Of a DNA stretch of 64,000 nucleotides, positions 52,787 through 62,548 are shown in pieces. The position numbers and the translations under genes were made by a program. This DNA is from Hyaloperonospora brassicae (Eukaryota > Oomycota > Peronosporomycetes > Peronosporales > Peronosporaceae): positions 310,001 through 374,000 of the forward strand of contig CANTFL010001352.1 in the NCBI GenBank assembly GCA_947650285.1, in the 5' to 3' direction. Positions within the stretch are counted from its first letter, which is position 1, and each line of letters begins with the position of its first letter. The notes beneath the pieces were generated by a model. That model was not told the DNA's origin, did not search any database, and saw only the letters and a program-made list of their open reading frames with translations.

Positions 52787-53151
52787 GTGGCTATGTAGTC
52801 GCACTAAGCCGTTGTACTGTTTGCGTTACATCACAGCCCTTAAAACCGCTTGAACGGAGGTGATTTATGGGTTCTGGACATTGCGTTAGAGTTCAGGGAA
52901 GCCAAGGCATACGTACTAGCCAGCATTTCAAGCTGACCCCAGACTCTAGAATCCATTGCCTTGTTCGCAAACGTACGGTTCTTGACCCTCGATTATATCG
53001 TCAATTTGTTTCGGTCGCTAGTAAGAAGGGAAAGAGAGACCAGCAATGTGAGGTATTGACGAGTAGTGTACTCCGAAGCGCAACGGCTTGTTGCGCATGC
53101 ATAAAACATGAGAATCTAGCAACAATGTATCGCCAGCATCGATGACTCACC

Positions 53152-53373
53152 GTGCGTGACAATGTTATCTACGTTGTGTGTCTCGGGCTCCTACTCTTCG
53201 TTAGTAACAGCCATGAAGCAGGAGGCGCTGTGACGAAGCACACATCCGAGTCACGACGCTCAACTTTGTCATTCATGATGGAGATTGACACAGAATCTGC
53301 ACATCCGTCGTCCTATTTCGGATGCATACCAATTCCTAGCGGTGTCATCAAAGTGTGGGCATTGTTTGCTTAA
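53152..53373 (+). pseudogene. Signal-peptide-like ORF lacking ATG (right arm)
   Basis: Same frame as 36471-36692 in the left arm, with one residue change (His to Tyr near residue 54). The GTG in place of ATG is shared, so the start was lost, or never existed here, before the duplication. Confidence 0.35.
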
Positions 53374-54292
53374 CCTGCACTGCCCTGCGTTGCGTTGGTA
53401 CGGATACAGAGCTTATTCCACCTGCACGGACCGAAAAGCCAGACAGAAAAGAATGCCGCGACAACGCTACTTGAACTAGTCGAGTGGCAGCTCCTGCAAA
53501 TCCTTGCTCGCCTGAGCTTTGTGGTCTGGATAAAATAGCTAAATTGCTCATCGTCACCACGAAACATCTGAACTCAACACACTTACTGCTGCAAACCATA
53601 CACTTCTTTACCTTCTAGCCGCATCTCTCGGAAAGCAAATTCCACGACATGCCGGCGGAGAAGTCGCGACTGACATCGCATTCCTTGCAGAAGCGAAGCT
53701 TGTTTGTCTCAGATCACCGATAGATCAGTGATGGACTGTACACCATTGCAAGATCGCTCGCTACGGAGTCGCAAATTGGGAACTTACGATGCGTGGTAGA
53801 GCTGCGACTTATCCTTCCGAAAGCGCTGCCGTGGGCAAACGTGACTACTAACAAACGCCATCTACTACTTGACGGTCAAAAAACGGCAGTGTCACAAGTG
53901 TACGTCCGTGCAGAACTGCACCTATCTGCTGCTCGATAAGTTCACTCGTAGAAGCTTTATGTTCGCTTTTGACACGTCCAACACGTCGATATGGCGCACT
54001 CTTCAAGCGCAACTATTGACATCAAATGCTGCCTTTATGCCTTTACTGCATTAATCTGCAGCAGCTCGACGCTCGCTCGACGTTCAAAATCGAGGACAAA
54101 TAGTCCCAAGGCGCAGTTTTTACTCGAGTGGACGCTATAAAGAGGAACAATGGATCAACGAGAAGGTAATGCAATCATCAAATGCACTGGTGTATTGTCC
54201 CACGCATGTCAACGTCCTACCAATTGCTCTGCAATAGTTCCAAGTGTGCGCTGTCACTATCAGGAAGACAGTCCAGAGCGCACTGCAAGTCA

Positions 54293-55156
54293 CTACAATG
54301 TGGGTGATGGAAAGCCTGGATGCAAGTCTACAATTCCTTGCTCGTACAGACTTTTGTATGTCTCGTAGAATCTAGACTCCTTTGAGAGCCTCCCACCGAC
54401 GATAATTCCAGGGTATCGTGTGTCTGTGATGTCTAGCGCTCGCTTAACGATAAAAGGCTTTGGGCCCCAGCGGAGAAGTGCCTCGAATGTCATCCCTTGC
54501 GCCAGGCTATCCTTAACAAGCGCAACTACCTCATCAAGCTCGTCCTCCTTCGCGGTAGCCTTGGCAGTACCTCGGTAGTACACCTCGACGTAGCTGAAGT
54601 AGGTTTTTAGATTCTGCTCCATCTCCTCACTGGTGTAAGCCGTGGGATAGCGCACAGATGGTATGCCAAGCGCTCGTTGAACTACGACGGGTTGTAGGCC
54701 TAATTCGGCTAGCTCCTCGACCGTTGCCCCTTTGTCCAATCGTCTTTTGGTATGCCAAGCTTGTAAGTCATACAGCTTATCCTGCACCTTGGCGATGAGA
54801 GACTCAATGACCGCCTCAACTTTGGGTCTAACTGCTTTATACCACTTCTGCAGCTTGACTGTCCCTTTCCCGTGGAAGTCTTTCATCGCTTGCATGGACA
54901 GCTTGGACTTCAGTCCGGCGAGACTTTCCTCCAGTTTCGTCCCAATCTCCGACGCACCTCTTTCTTCTCCGGCAATTCGACGACGGACACCATCCGCTCG
55001 AAGAGAAAACTGCTTGTCCGTCATTCCGGACAGCGCGTCGTACCTCAGGTCCGGGGATGTCACGTCATCCAGCTTTTCGGTCACCGGAGCCAGACGGGCA
55101 CCACTGCCAGCAGACACGACGACGGCCAACACGAGGAGTTGGGTCCACCTGGCCAT
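54293..55156 (-). CDS. Secreted RxLR-like effector candidate, copy B, 287 aa
   Basis: Equal in length to copy A, with the same signal peptide apart from one residue (Leu6 to Gln) and the same FSLR...GEER block. The first ~90 residues differ at two sites only. After that the copies part: my hand alignment gives about 57 differences over 287 residues, densest from about residue 176 to 250, while the last part (GGRLSKESRFYETYKSLYE) is shared. The two related helical units are kept (KGATVEELAELGLQPVVVQR, QGMTFEALLRWGPKPFIVKR). Both copies are intact. The gene faces copy A across the 15.7-kb spacer. Confidence 0.75.
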   Translation of the reverse strand: MARWTQLLVLAVVVSAGSGARLAPVTEKLDDVTSPDLRYDALSGMTDKQFSLRADGVRRRIAGEERGASEIGTKLEESLAGLKSKLSMQAMKDFHGKGTVKLQKWYKAVRPKVEAVIESLIAKVQDKLYDLQAWHTKRRLDKGATVEELAELGLQPVVVQRALGIPSVRYPTAYTSEEMEQNLKTYFSYVEVYYRGTAKATAKEDELDEVVALVKDSLAQGMTFEALLRWGPKPFIVKRALDITDTRYPGIIVGGRLSKESRFYETYKSLYEQGIVDLHPGFPSPTL

Positions 55157-55256
55157 TGGGGCTCACAGTACAAGCAGTCGGTAGCGACGGCGACGACAAC
55201 GAAAAAAAAGGAGGAGGAGGAGAGTGTTCTGAAAACTTGGGGGTGGCGCGAGCACT

Positions 55257-55285
55257 GCTGAAGTAGAAATGAGGAGTGAAAAGAG
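55257..55285 (-). promoter_or_regulatory. Possible initiator-like element before the right effector
   Basis: Same sequence and distance as before copy A. The retention in both arms reflects recent duplication and adds no independent support. Confidence 0.28.
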
Positions 55286-55619
55286 GTCTTCGTGCACTTG
55301 GTAGGTGAGCAGGTGGTGAACGCGCCATCACGACGTAAAGCTCGTGTAGGACATTTACTCCCACAAAACCTTGAATCCATCCGTCGAATTCTGGTCCTCT
55401 CGTTCCGTAGGAACTGATGTCCGGGCAAGGCTATAGAGAAGATGCTGCGGACCAGTGTGCACTTTCCTCGACCAAGTATAGCCAGTACGTCCAGTCCTCT
55501 TTGTGCATAGGTAAAAAATCGTTTAGAAAGATAAAAACCGAAAAAAACAGACGATTCGTTTGCACGAGACAGCGAATCCGGAAGGGTCAATATCCGACCC
55601 TTTCCTTTCGGGTACATTA

Positions 55620-57225
55620 CGAGAGAGAAGAGAGATCAGGTCGTCAATTGGATCTACTTATCACTCGGAAGATATCGGTTGTGTGGAAACCACCTCGGTC
55701 ATCACCTTGACACAGTTATTCCTACCAAGTTTCTCATTCTGCTGGCTCGACGCTCCAGACGTTACGGGGCACACTATCGAAAGGCCACGTGATAATGACT
55801 GTTGACCAAGTCCGGGGTCAGAACTTTGTGCGCACTCTTGGCCGGATGGCTGGGCTGTAACGGGGCACGCCTTGTGTCAGTTCGACACAAGGTTGTGTGC
55901 ACCCGACGTCACGTACACATGGCGTAAGGACGCAGCGAAGTAGGCAGAACTCGAAATCACTGTCAAAGGGAAAAAGTAGAACTGTATTTAATACAGTAAT
56001 GCTTCTTAATAAACCATCTTGTCTTGAGATTTATGCCGTGTGACCCCTCAGACCACCCAGGGGTGATCTGCGAGTACCGCGGCCCGGTTTGAACTCGCCA
56101 GGGGCCCACACCCCTCAATACACTATGGGACTTTTCGGCTAGTAGGGCCTCCAGTCCACCCAACTATCACACACCCTTAGGTGCGAGTTGGCAGGGCGGC
56201 CACCCATTGGGTGGTTGCTCGTCATACTTTTTTAACCTATCTCCGGCGCCCTGTTATCGAATCCCCCTCCGGGATATCGATCCAAGTATATCCTGATCCC
56301 AGCTCCAGTGGTCTACCACTCGTCATGTTGGTACCATTTTGTCTTAAGCTAACTATATTAAACTACAATCTCCTATGTGGGTTTCTTGCTCATCACCTAT
56401 TGCGCGCGTCCAGCAGCGATTGGTGGTTAATATTGTTGATGTATCGTGAACATCAACCATCAGGTAGAGCAACCCATCAAAGAAATATTACCTTTGGGAG
56501 ATATATTCCTCCGACCTCACTCCTTACGGGTAATGTCAATTGAACATTATCTAAATAGATAATGTTCAAAACTTTGTACTTCCGTACCAATTTTATGCAA
56601 CGGTTTCGCCCCGTTACATGGGCTGCGCGTCGCTTCGCGCTTGATCTGCTTCAGAGGATAGGGGACGTATAGCTAGATAGCCTGTTCCACTTAGCTAGTC
56701 CGAGCGTGCCATCTTGACGTAATCCCTGGCCGCTTCCGTGGTGATCGACTTGCTTTGCTCTCCGGGCCGAACGCATTGCACAATCTAGTGCAGACGTGCC
56801 CAAGCGCACCACGAAACGAATAGTATTGTGAACTGTGATTAATCTACATAAACGACCGGTACTGGACTCAACCGGTCATCATTTTCTTGGGATAGTTCAC
56901 TTCACGACGGTGGCTATCGCGCGCAGTGAACGAGTCGGCGCGAGGGGAGGCACTTCGTAGAGAGCAGGAACTAACGAAGGCAAGGGGATATCAAACTCGT
57001 GTCAGCATTACCGTGGCGCGGGATACCAAGGAATTGCTTGAATCTCGGATCACACGCTGCTTTGCCTCCCGTAGCACGCGAAGCGGAGAAAAGGCCTCCC
57101 CCAATTTAACATTGGCCCAAATATGGGGACTTCTCGTCCAAGGATAGGGGGCCAGATGACTGACTTGTAGGACGTCTCCGTCTCTGTCCGTTGTTCCTCG
57201 AAGAGCGCAAATTGGGAAGCGACGA
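55620..57225. mobile_element. 1.6-kb insertion in the right arm, flanked by GTACATTA
   Basis: The left arm is continuous here. In the right arm the homologous sequence stops after GTACATTA (55612-55619) and resumes at a second GTACATTA (57226-57233), so the insert is 1606 bp with an 8-bp direct repeat. It carries the solo LTR at 55856-56618. The rest, including a 73-codon frame at 56926-57147, has no recognisable transposase. Clear terminal inverted repeats were not found. An 8-bp duplication fits hAT-type elements, but this is weak evidence. Confidence 0.65.
55856..56618 (+). mobile_element. Solo LTR, 763 bp, with 5-bp target duplication
   Basis: It begins TGTAACGGGGCACGCC and ends GCCCCGTTACA, i.e. 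TG...CA with inverted ends. TGGGC stands at both sides (55851-55855 and 56619-56623). It contains the core GCGCGCGTCCAGCAGCGATTG, which links it to the LTRs at 47.8 and 49.3 kb. No internal retroelement region is adjacent, so it is a solo LTR left by recombination. Confidence 0.85.
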
Positions 57226-57399
57226 GTACATTATGAAATCTTCATCATTGCAGAGTAGGCACTGCGAGCCGGTGTCTGACCAGCCTAGTCCGACGTGTGT
57301 TACAGACTGTTTCGAATCTGCGACATCTTGTCAACTGAGGATCCTGTAGACACGTCTTTTTATGACGACTGCATAAAATTTGGACGTGCCAGTAGGGGA

Positions 57400-57981
57400 T
57401 GTAACGGGACAAGCTTTACATGTACCCACCAAGTTAGGATTACTTAGCGGGAAGGTACCGATTCAGTACACAAGTACATGAATAACACTTGGGTGTGGCA
57501 CACTAAGTGTACCCACCCTTGTGGAGTTGATATACATGAGTTGTATCTACCTTGGAGGGGTGTTGTCCAATTAGGACAGGGCGTCTTCGTGACATCATCC
57601 AAGGACGTCATCGATGGACGTCACCTCTATTGGGAGATGCGCTTTGATAGAGATGGCGTCGTATCATTTGTATGTCATAGCCAGTCATGTTTCAGGTTTA
57701 TATTAAAATAGTTTATATTTAATATAAGTAAGTCTTGAATCTCTTATCTATCACTAACTGTGCGTGGATGGCTTATAGTAGCTTCTACGGTGCAGCGAGG
57801 TGTACGTTTATGAGTTCGTTGCACAGTTCGCTTAGTCGACCGGCAAGTGTTGAGTGCAGCGCCTTTGGCGCCTACCAACCCCATCATCGTCGCACCTAAG
57901 TAAGACGGGAAAAACCGATTCCTGACTGCGTTAGGGTGAGTACTCGTAGTACGTGGCGGATTAGTATAAGCGCCCATCTAC
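57400..57981. mobile_element. 582-bp insertion in the right arm, flanked by GGGGA
   Basis: Arm homology stops after GGGGA (57395-57399) and resumes at GGGGA (57982-57986). The insert starts TGTAACGGGACAAGC, like the LTR family, but ends CATCTAC rather than in CA, so it may be a truncated or changed LTR. The minus strand has a 78-codon frame with an ATG and no known domain. Confidence 0.6.
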
Positions 57982-58061
57982 GGGGATCAATTGCCGAAAT
58001 CGTCGTCATGCCCATAAAAGGAAGCACGTAGTCAGCTCGTGGAAACCCTTTTTATTCCATG

Positions 58062-58550
58062 TGTAACGTGGTTACACCGCATTTGTGACTTACAAAACAT
58101 GTGTGGGTACCTAACGTGTATGATTTACACAAGGGACGAAGTCCCATTCAAGATAATATTAGAACATCGTATCAGTTGCCAAGGGGTGACGTCTGTCAGC
58201 CACCGATTTATGAGATATTTTAGGTGGTATCATTTCAAACATCAGTGTATAGATTAATTACGTTCGTTAATGTTATCATTTTGGCAAAAAAAAAAAAGTT
58301 CAGTTCCCCTTTTGATCACTCAAGACACTTGCCTCACGAGGCTTCTTTGATCGTTAGGAGCTAGCAATAGCTTTGAAGGTAGCTGCTATTGAGCACTCTG
58401 TGCTGTGATTATCTTGAAACGTTTGGTCCCCTAGAACAGGAACCGTAAGCTCTAGAAGCTTGTTGACTCTCTGAGTCGGGTTCTCGGAACCAAAGTTGCT
58501 CGTTGGGCGCTAAGTCTTCCTCTATCTTACGTGGCTGTGTAGCTGTACAC
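58062..58550 (+). mobile_element. LTR-like remnant related to 37100-37540
   Basis: It starts TGTAACGTGG right where the arm homology ends, and from 58130 matches the element near 37.1 kb in the same direction. One copy of the 52-bp unit lies at about 58440-58493. The 3' limit is uncertain. Confidence 0.5.
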
Positions 58551-61068
58551 AATCATCTAGAATCATACACAAGATGTGCTGACGTACTTTTTCATTTCGC
58601 GGATTAAATTCTTCATTAAGTATAAAAATGGACCGCTAAAAGTTGTTCTTGGATATCTGTTACGCCAGTCGTTATTTCATAGCCGGCCCCTTTGCTATAG
58701 GGCACCAATGATGAAAATTGGTTGCTAACAGGACGCTTGAGTGTCCCGATGTACTGAATGTAATAAAATGCACCTAGCCTCTTTGGTAGAGTTGTAAGGA
58801 CCACATTAGCATTATTTAGCACGCAAATGGTCTATAAGATCGCAAAGTAAAACAACAAACGAATTACAGCCCTTCATTTCGATTGATTTTACAGCATGCT
58901 TTTTGTTTTGTTAGCATTGTCGACTACAGCAGGGGGATAAGCTCGTAGAAGTAATGGATTCTTTCCCTGACTCCTGAGTAGAACCTGGTGATGATATCGA
59001 TCGGGTCCCCATTTTACGGTTGCGTCCTGGTAACCCGTATTACGATCCCTTGGATCACGAGTCTTGATGCTGACCACTTCCCATCCAAATGAAGGACATC
59101 GTTCTCATAGTGACTTCGTCGATAAAATGAGAATTTCAATGATACTCTTAGTTGTTCACATGTTGTTGTGCGATCTTGCCGATGGCGGAATGAGCTGTCA
59201 AAAAATCGATGCATGCGTCATCACGTGTACCGTAATATGGAAACATCCGACGCCTACCATGTACTCACATAGCACGAGTGTATTTTAGATGGATTTGAGA
59301 AATCCGCTCCAAAGAACATGGTCAATAAGCTAATTAAATGTCGATGATGACGTCGTAACGAAGTCCATGGATACTGACTGTATCAACAGGGAGAAGAACC
59401 AAGATTGATAAAGCTGTGATAGGCTCTGAATAGTGAAGAAATTGGACACAACAGTAGCATGACGAGGAATAATAAAAAACGATGATTTCCTTGGGGGTAT
59501 AAACAACTGAAATGACATGTTATGCACTCAACATGCGCTACTGCCAGCAACACCAAATTATAGAACGAGGAAATGTATGGTGATTTTCATGCAAGCACTA
59601 GTACTTTTGGTCCGCTTCGAATAATAAATGGTGCTTTCGAATGACTTTACCCAACAGATGATGTCGTAACACACCTATGGGACTCAAACGTTCTCTTCTT
59701 TGCAAAATGCGTCATTCGTCCTCCTTTATTTTTTTCAGCAAACGTTACGTATAGGCTTTTTTACCATGGAACGATGATTCACAAACACATCTGATTCACT
59801 AATGACGCATAGCCACAAGCGAAGGTGGGCAATCACTCATTTTGTAAATCTATGATTGCTCTTGTATATTTTGCCTTCGTTTCGCTGGGTCACAAACCTG
59901 TAAAATGCAGAAGTAATGCGGATTTGGCCATTACGTGAGCCATCTTTGTAGAGCTATTCATTTTGAAGTCTGTTGTAAGCATAATCCAACTATTGGTCAT
60001 TCCACAGCAACGCTTGTCCAGACCAGATTCACTCCACTGCGACGCATCCTGCAACCAAAACAATTTTGGTGATTTGTGCTCTCCGAAATGCTGACAACTG
60101 CACTCAGTGCAAAGATCATACAATCGCGTCGTCCGATGTTCGGGCGTTTTCGGACAGCTAAATTAAAAAAATGTCTTGTGTCTCGCATGAGCTAGAAAAT
60201 CGCAAACTAGACGTGTAATAGCATCGAGATAGAGGACGAGTCCATTCACTATGTGAAAACAACATGGTTGTGTGAAAACAAGGATGAAAAACTGGATGTA
60301 GCGCAAGGTATAGAAAACCGTCATAAATCATGGAGGATGATGTCATGATGCAGGATCTAGCCCTGTTCGTTGAGTGTCTAGTGGCAAACCTTGACGTATA
60401 GCGTATTAGTAAACAGCAAATAAGGTACTTGGCATCTCGGCACGATCGGGTCTGTGCCCGCTTATCGCAAAATCGAGAGTAGTATACATCGAGTATTGAA
60501 ACCAGTATCGCCGTGACAACGGTCATGCGTCTTACAGCGTGAATTTTCAGAGAGATGTCTCAGACCGTCGCAACGCCGATGCTAATGTCGAGGCTCAGCG
60601 TATACTACTCGCAAGCATGCTGTCATAGTGCGGACCCGGGGATAGATTGAGCAGGATCTATGTGTTCTTTCTCCTGACACGCACATGATTGGCGACACGC
60701 GCATCGGAATCATCTATTTATATATGTATCGTCAACGTTGTTGGCCATGACGCGTACAAAGTGGTGGCCGTCACGGAAATTCTCTGGTCGGGTCCGTCGT
60801 TGCTCTTCTGATTCACAGCAACGTCTGGCGTCTAGTGAAGGACCACAATTAAGCCATCCTTCACAAATACACACCGGATGGGCCCTTTTGACGACGAAGA
60901 CGTGAACACGCATGCATCGAATGAGGAGTTTTAATAAGTTGCAAAACTCTCGTATGTAAATTTGCACGGATCTGCAGGCATCCGAACTTCGTTTAGTTTT
61001 GCGTTTGTGACCAATGTTTGTGTTGGGAGCAGTGTTGCCAATTAAAGAGAGAGCTCATTTCTTGGCAG
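58551..61068. other. Gene-poor, decayed fragments on the minus strand
   Basis: Protein-like but unassigned minus-strand pieces: 59077-58889 (TVKWGPDRYHHQVLLRS), 60123-59890 (CTECSCQHFGEHKSPK) and 60526-60158 (122 aa, true ATG, no domain). They do not join into one frame. A transposase origin is possible but no catalytic motif was seen. Confidence 0.35.
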
Positions 61069-61218
61069 GTGAAAAGGCGAGGACTTTTGGAGCATGAAAC
61101 GGTGCGCCCATCTCTTAACGCAGCGATGCAGAAGGCGAATGCATTTTGGCGAAGCATTCATGGCGAGCGTAGAGCAAACTCGGTTCACGTTTACCAGCAA
61201 GATAGTTCGGACACCTAA
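61069..61218 (+). pseudogene. Exon-like ORF behind a TTCTTGGCAG acceptor
   Basis: 49 codons to TAA with helical, polar content (RPSLNAAMQKANAFWRSIH). It could be a last exon, but no upstream exon was found. Confidence 0.25.
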
Positions 61219-61422
61219 CCTAGGACCTGTACCATATATTGATACCTTTCGAACTATTCTGGAGAGTCAAGTGGATTTGTTTCTGCTCATCACAGAAGGG
61301 ATCCAGTTGTAGATGCAACGCTCACGTGTGGGAGCTGGAGCGTTCTCTACGCGTAACATGTCACATTTGATGATGCGGCACGTCGCTTCGTTCATCATCC
61401 GTCAATACCGACCATGTGTGGT

Positions 61423-61464
61423 TAGCCACCAAGTTTTAGCCACCAAGTTTTAGCCACCAAGTTC
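61423..61464 (+). repeat. 14-bp tandem repeat, three copies
   Basis: TAGCCACCAAGTTT three times, the last ending in C. Confidence 0.9.
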
Positions 61465-61807
61465 TGGATCATGTGTCACAAATATACTCCGAAAGATTCA
61501 GCACGCCAAAGATGTTTCTTGAGCACACATCTGTCGCAGAAAAAAGCGCATGGCACTGACAAAGACAATTCCAAATTTTGCACATGGCGTCAACTTCTTT
61601 CTGTCTGCTGTTGCACATGCGATGATTTAGCAAGAGCAAGATTGAGGGATCCGAAGTAATTTACCACCAGGTTATTCCATATCGTAACGACACTTTGCTG
61701 GGCGTTACTTCTGGTTGTACGTGGATTTAGGTGCGAGTTGACATTGAACGCATGTTAGCAACGAGCACACTCTTACGATATCGTACGCGGATGCACCTTA
61801 CAGAGTT

Positions 61808-62029
61808 ATGCGGTCCGCTGGATTACTTTTGCGTAACTTTCGCAGCTTCGGACAATTCAGTACGTCATCAGTTGCGTTGGGTATCTGTGTAGCTCTTTGT
61901 GCTACATCTGCTACTGAATTAATGGAGCAGAGGTACGCGACAATAAATCGTTCGAGAGGGTTTGTCAATCATTGCATGATGAAGCGCCTCGCATTGTTTG
62001 TTGCCCTCACCGGCGGTGGCGTGACTTAG
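61808..62029 (+). CDS. Small ORF with a presequence-like N-terminus, 73 aa
   Basis: ATG start; MRSAGLLLRNFRSFGQFSTS is Arg/Ser-rich without acids, like a mitochondrial presequence, and VALGICVALCATSA could span a membrane. A GTACGC donor-like site at about 61933 would allow a first exon only. Family unknown. It could be a small mitochondrial membrane subunit or chance. Confidence 0.25.
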   Translation: MRSAGLLLRNFRSFGQFSTSSVALGICVALCATSATELMEQRYATINRSRGFVNHCMMKRLALFVALTGGGVT

Positions 62030-62331
62030 GGTGCTAGTGACACGGCTTCTTCAGCAGCATGCAGGACCTTTGATGGACACACATCGAACGTGTAGAGTAT
62101 TCCAACTCGATATAGAAGACGCAAGATATTGTATCGTTGGTATGTAGCACGCCTGCAGCCACGCACAGCACTAGTTGGACGACATTCGGATACATCGACT
62201 TTCACTAGAGCTTGGCGGTTGTACAGCTTCACTTTATCTAGTTCTTTTATCTGCATGGGACGTCCGTCTTCGACAAGTCTGAATCGTTGCGATCTGCGGT
62301 CCACCCAAGCAGGTCCTATCTCACTATGCAA
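62026..62331 (-). pseudogene. Unclassified coding-like ORF, non-ATG start
   Basis: 101 codons from a TTG to TAA; protein-like composition (FRLVEDGRPMQIKELDKVKL, YNRQALVKVDVSECRP), a stop four codons ahead of it and no clear acceptor except weak AGs. It lies downstream of glutathione reductase on the same strand. It overlaps the end of the plus-strand ORF by 4 bp. Confidence 0.22.
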
Positions 62332-62548
62332 CAGTCAGTGCTCAGACTCTCCACCGTGCGACATCTAGACCTTCAGCCACGTGTGGTCAAACAGATTGCT
62401 CGGCCATTCTCTTAGTCAGTTGATATCAAACAGATACAAAGCCAAGTAGTTACACATCATGACCGCTGCAATTAGGAGGCAATCTTCGAGGAACCTCAAC
62501 AGCTACTATGCGTTCTGATAATCGCTTGTGCAGCTGTCCGTATTCTGA
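62332..62548. other. 3' flank of glutathione reductase
   Basis: Short spacer, no gene seen. Confidence 0.4.

Larger units (their letters stand above)
52787..58055 (-). repeat. Right arm of the inverted segmental duplication
   Basis: Reverse-complement partner of 33797-37057. It is longer because of two insertions (55620-57225 and 57400-57981). Without them it is about 3.07 kb, equal to the left arm without its 185-bp element. Homology at the outer end stops at about 58055, directly before an LTR-like start at 58062. Confidence 0.92.

Noticed and set aside
54150..54368. 72-aa ORF at the 3' side of effector B, conserved in the other arm
   Set aside because: It overlaps the effector's end on the other strand, and conservation is explained by near-identity of the whole arm.
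56060..56100. tRNA B-box-like GAGTTCAAACC on the minus strand inside the solo LTR
   Set aside because: No matching A-box or cloverleaf; it is simply part of the LTR body.
61808..62029. Secreted effector on the basis of a hydrophobic N-terminal half
   Set aside because: The first 20 residues are Arg/Ser-rich before the hydrophobic part, which fits a mitochondrial presequence better than a signal peptide.
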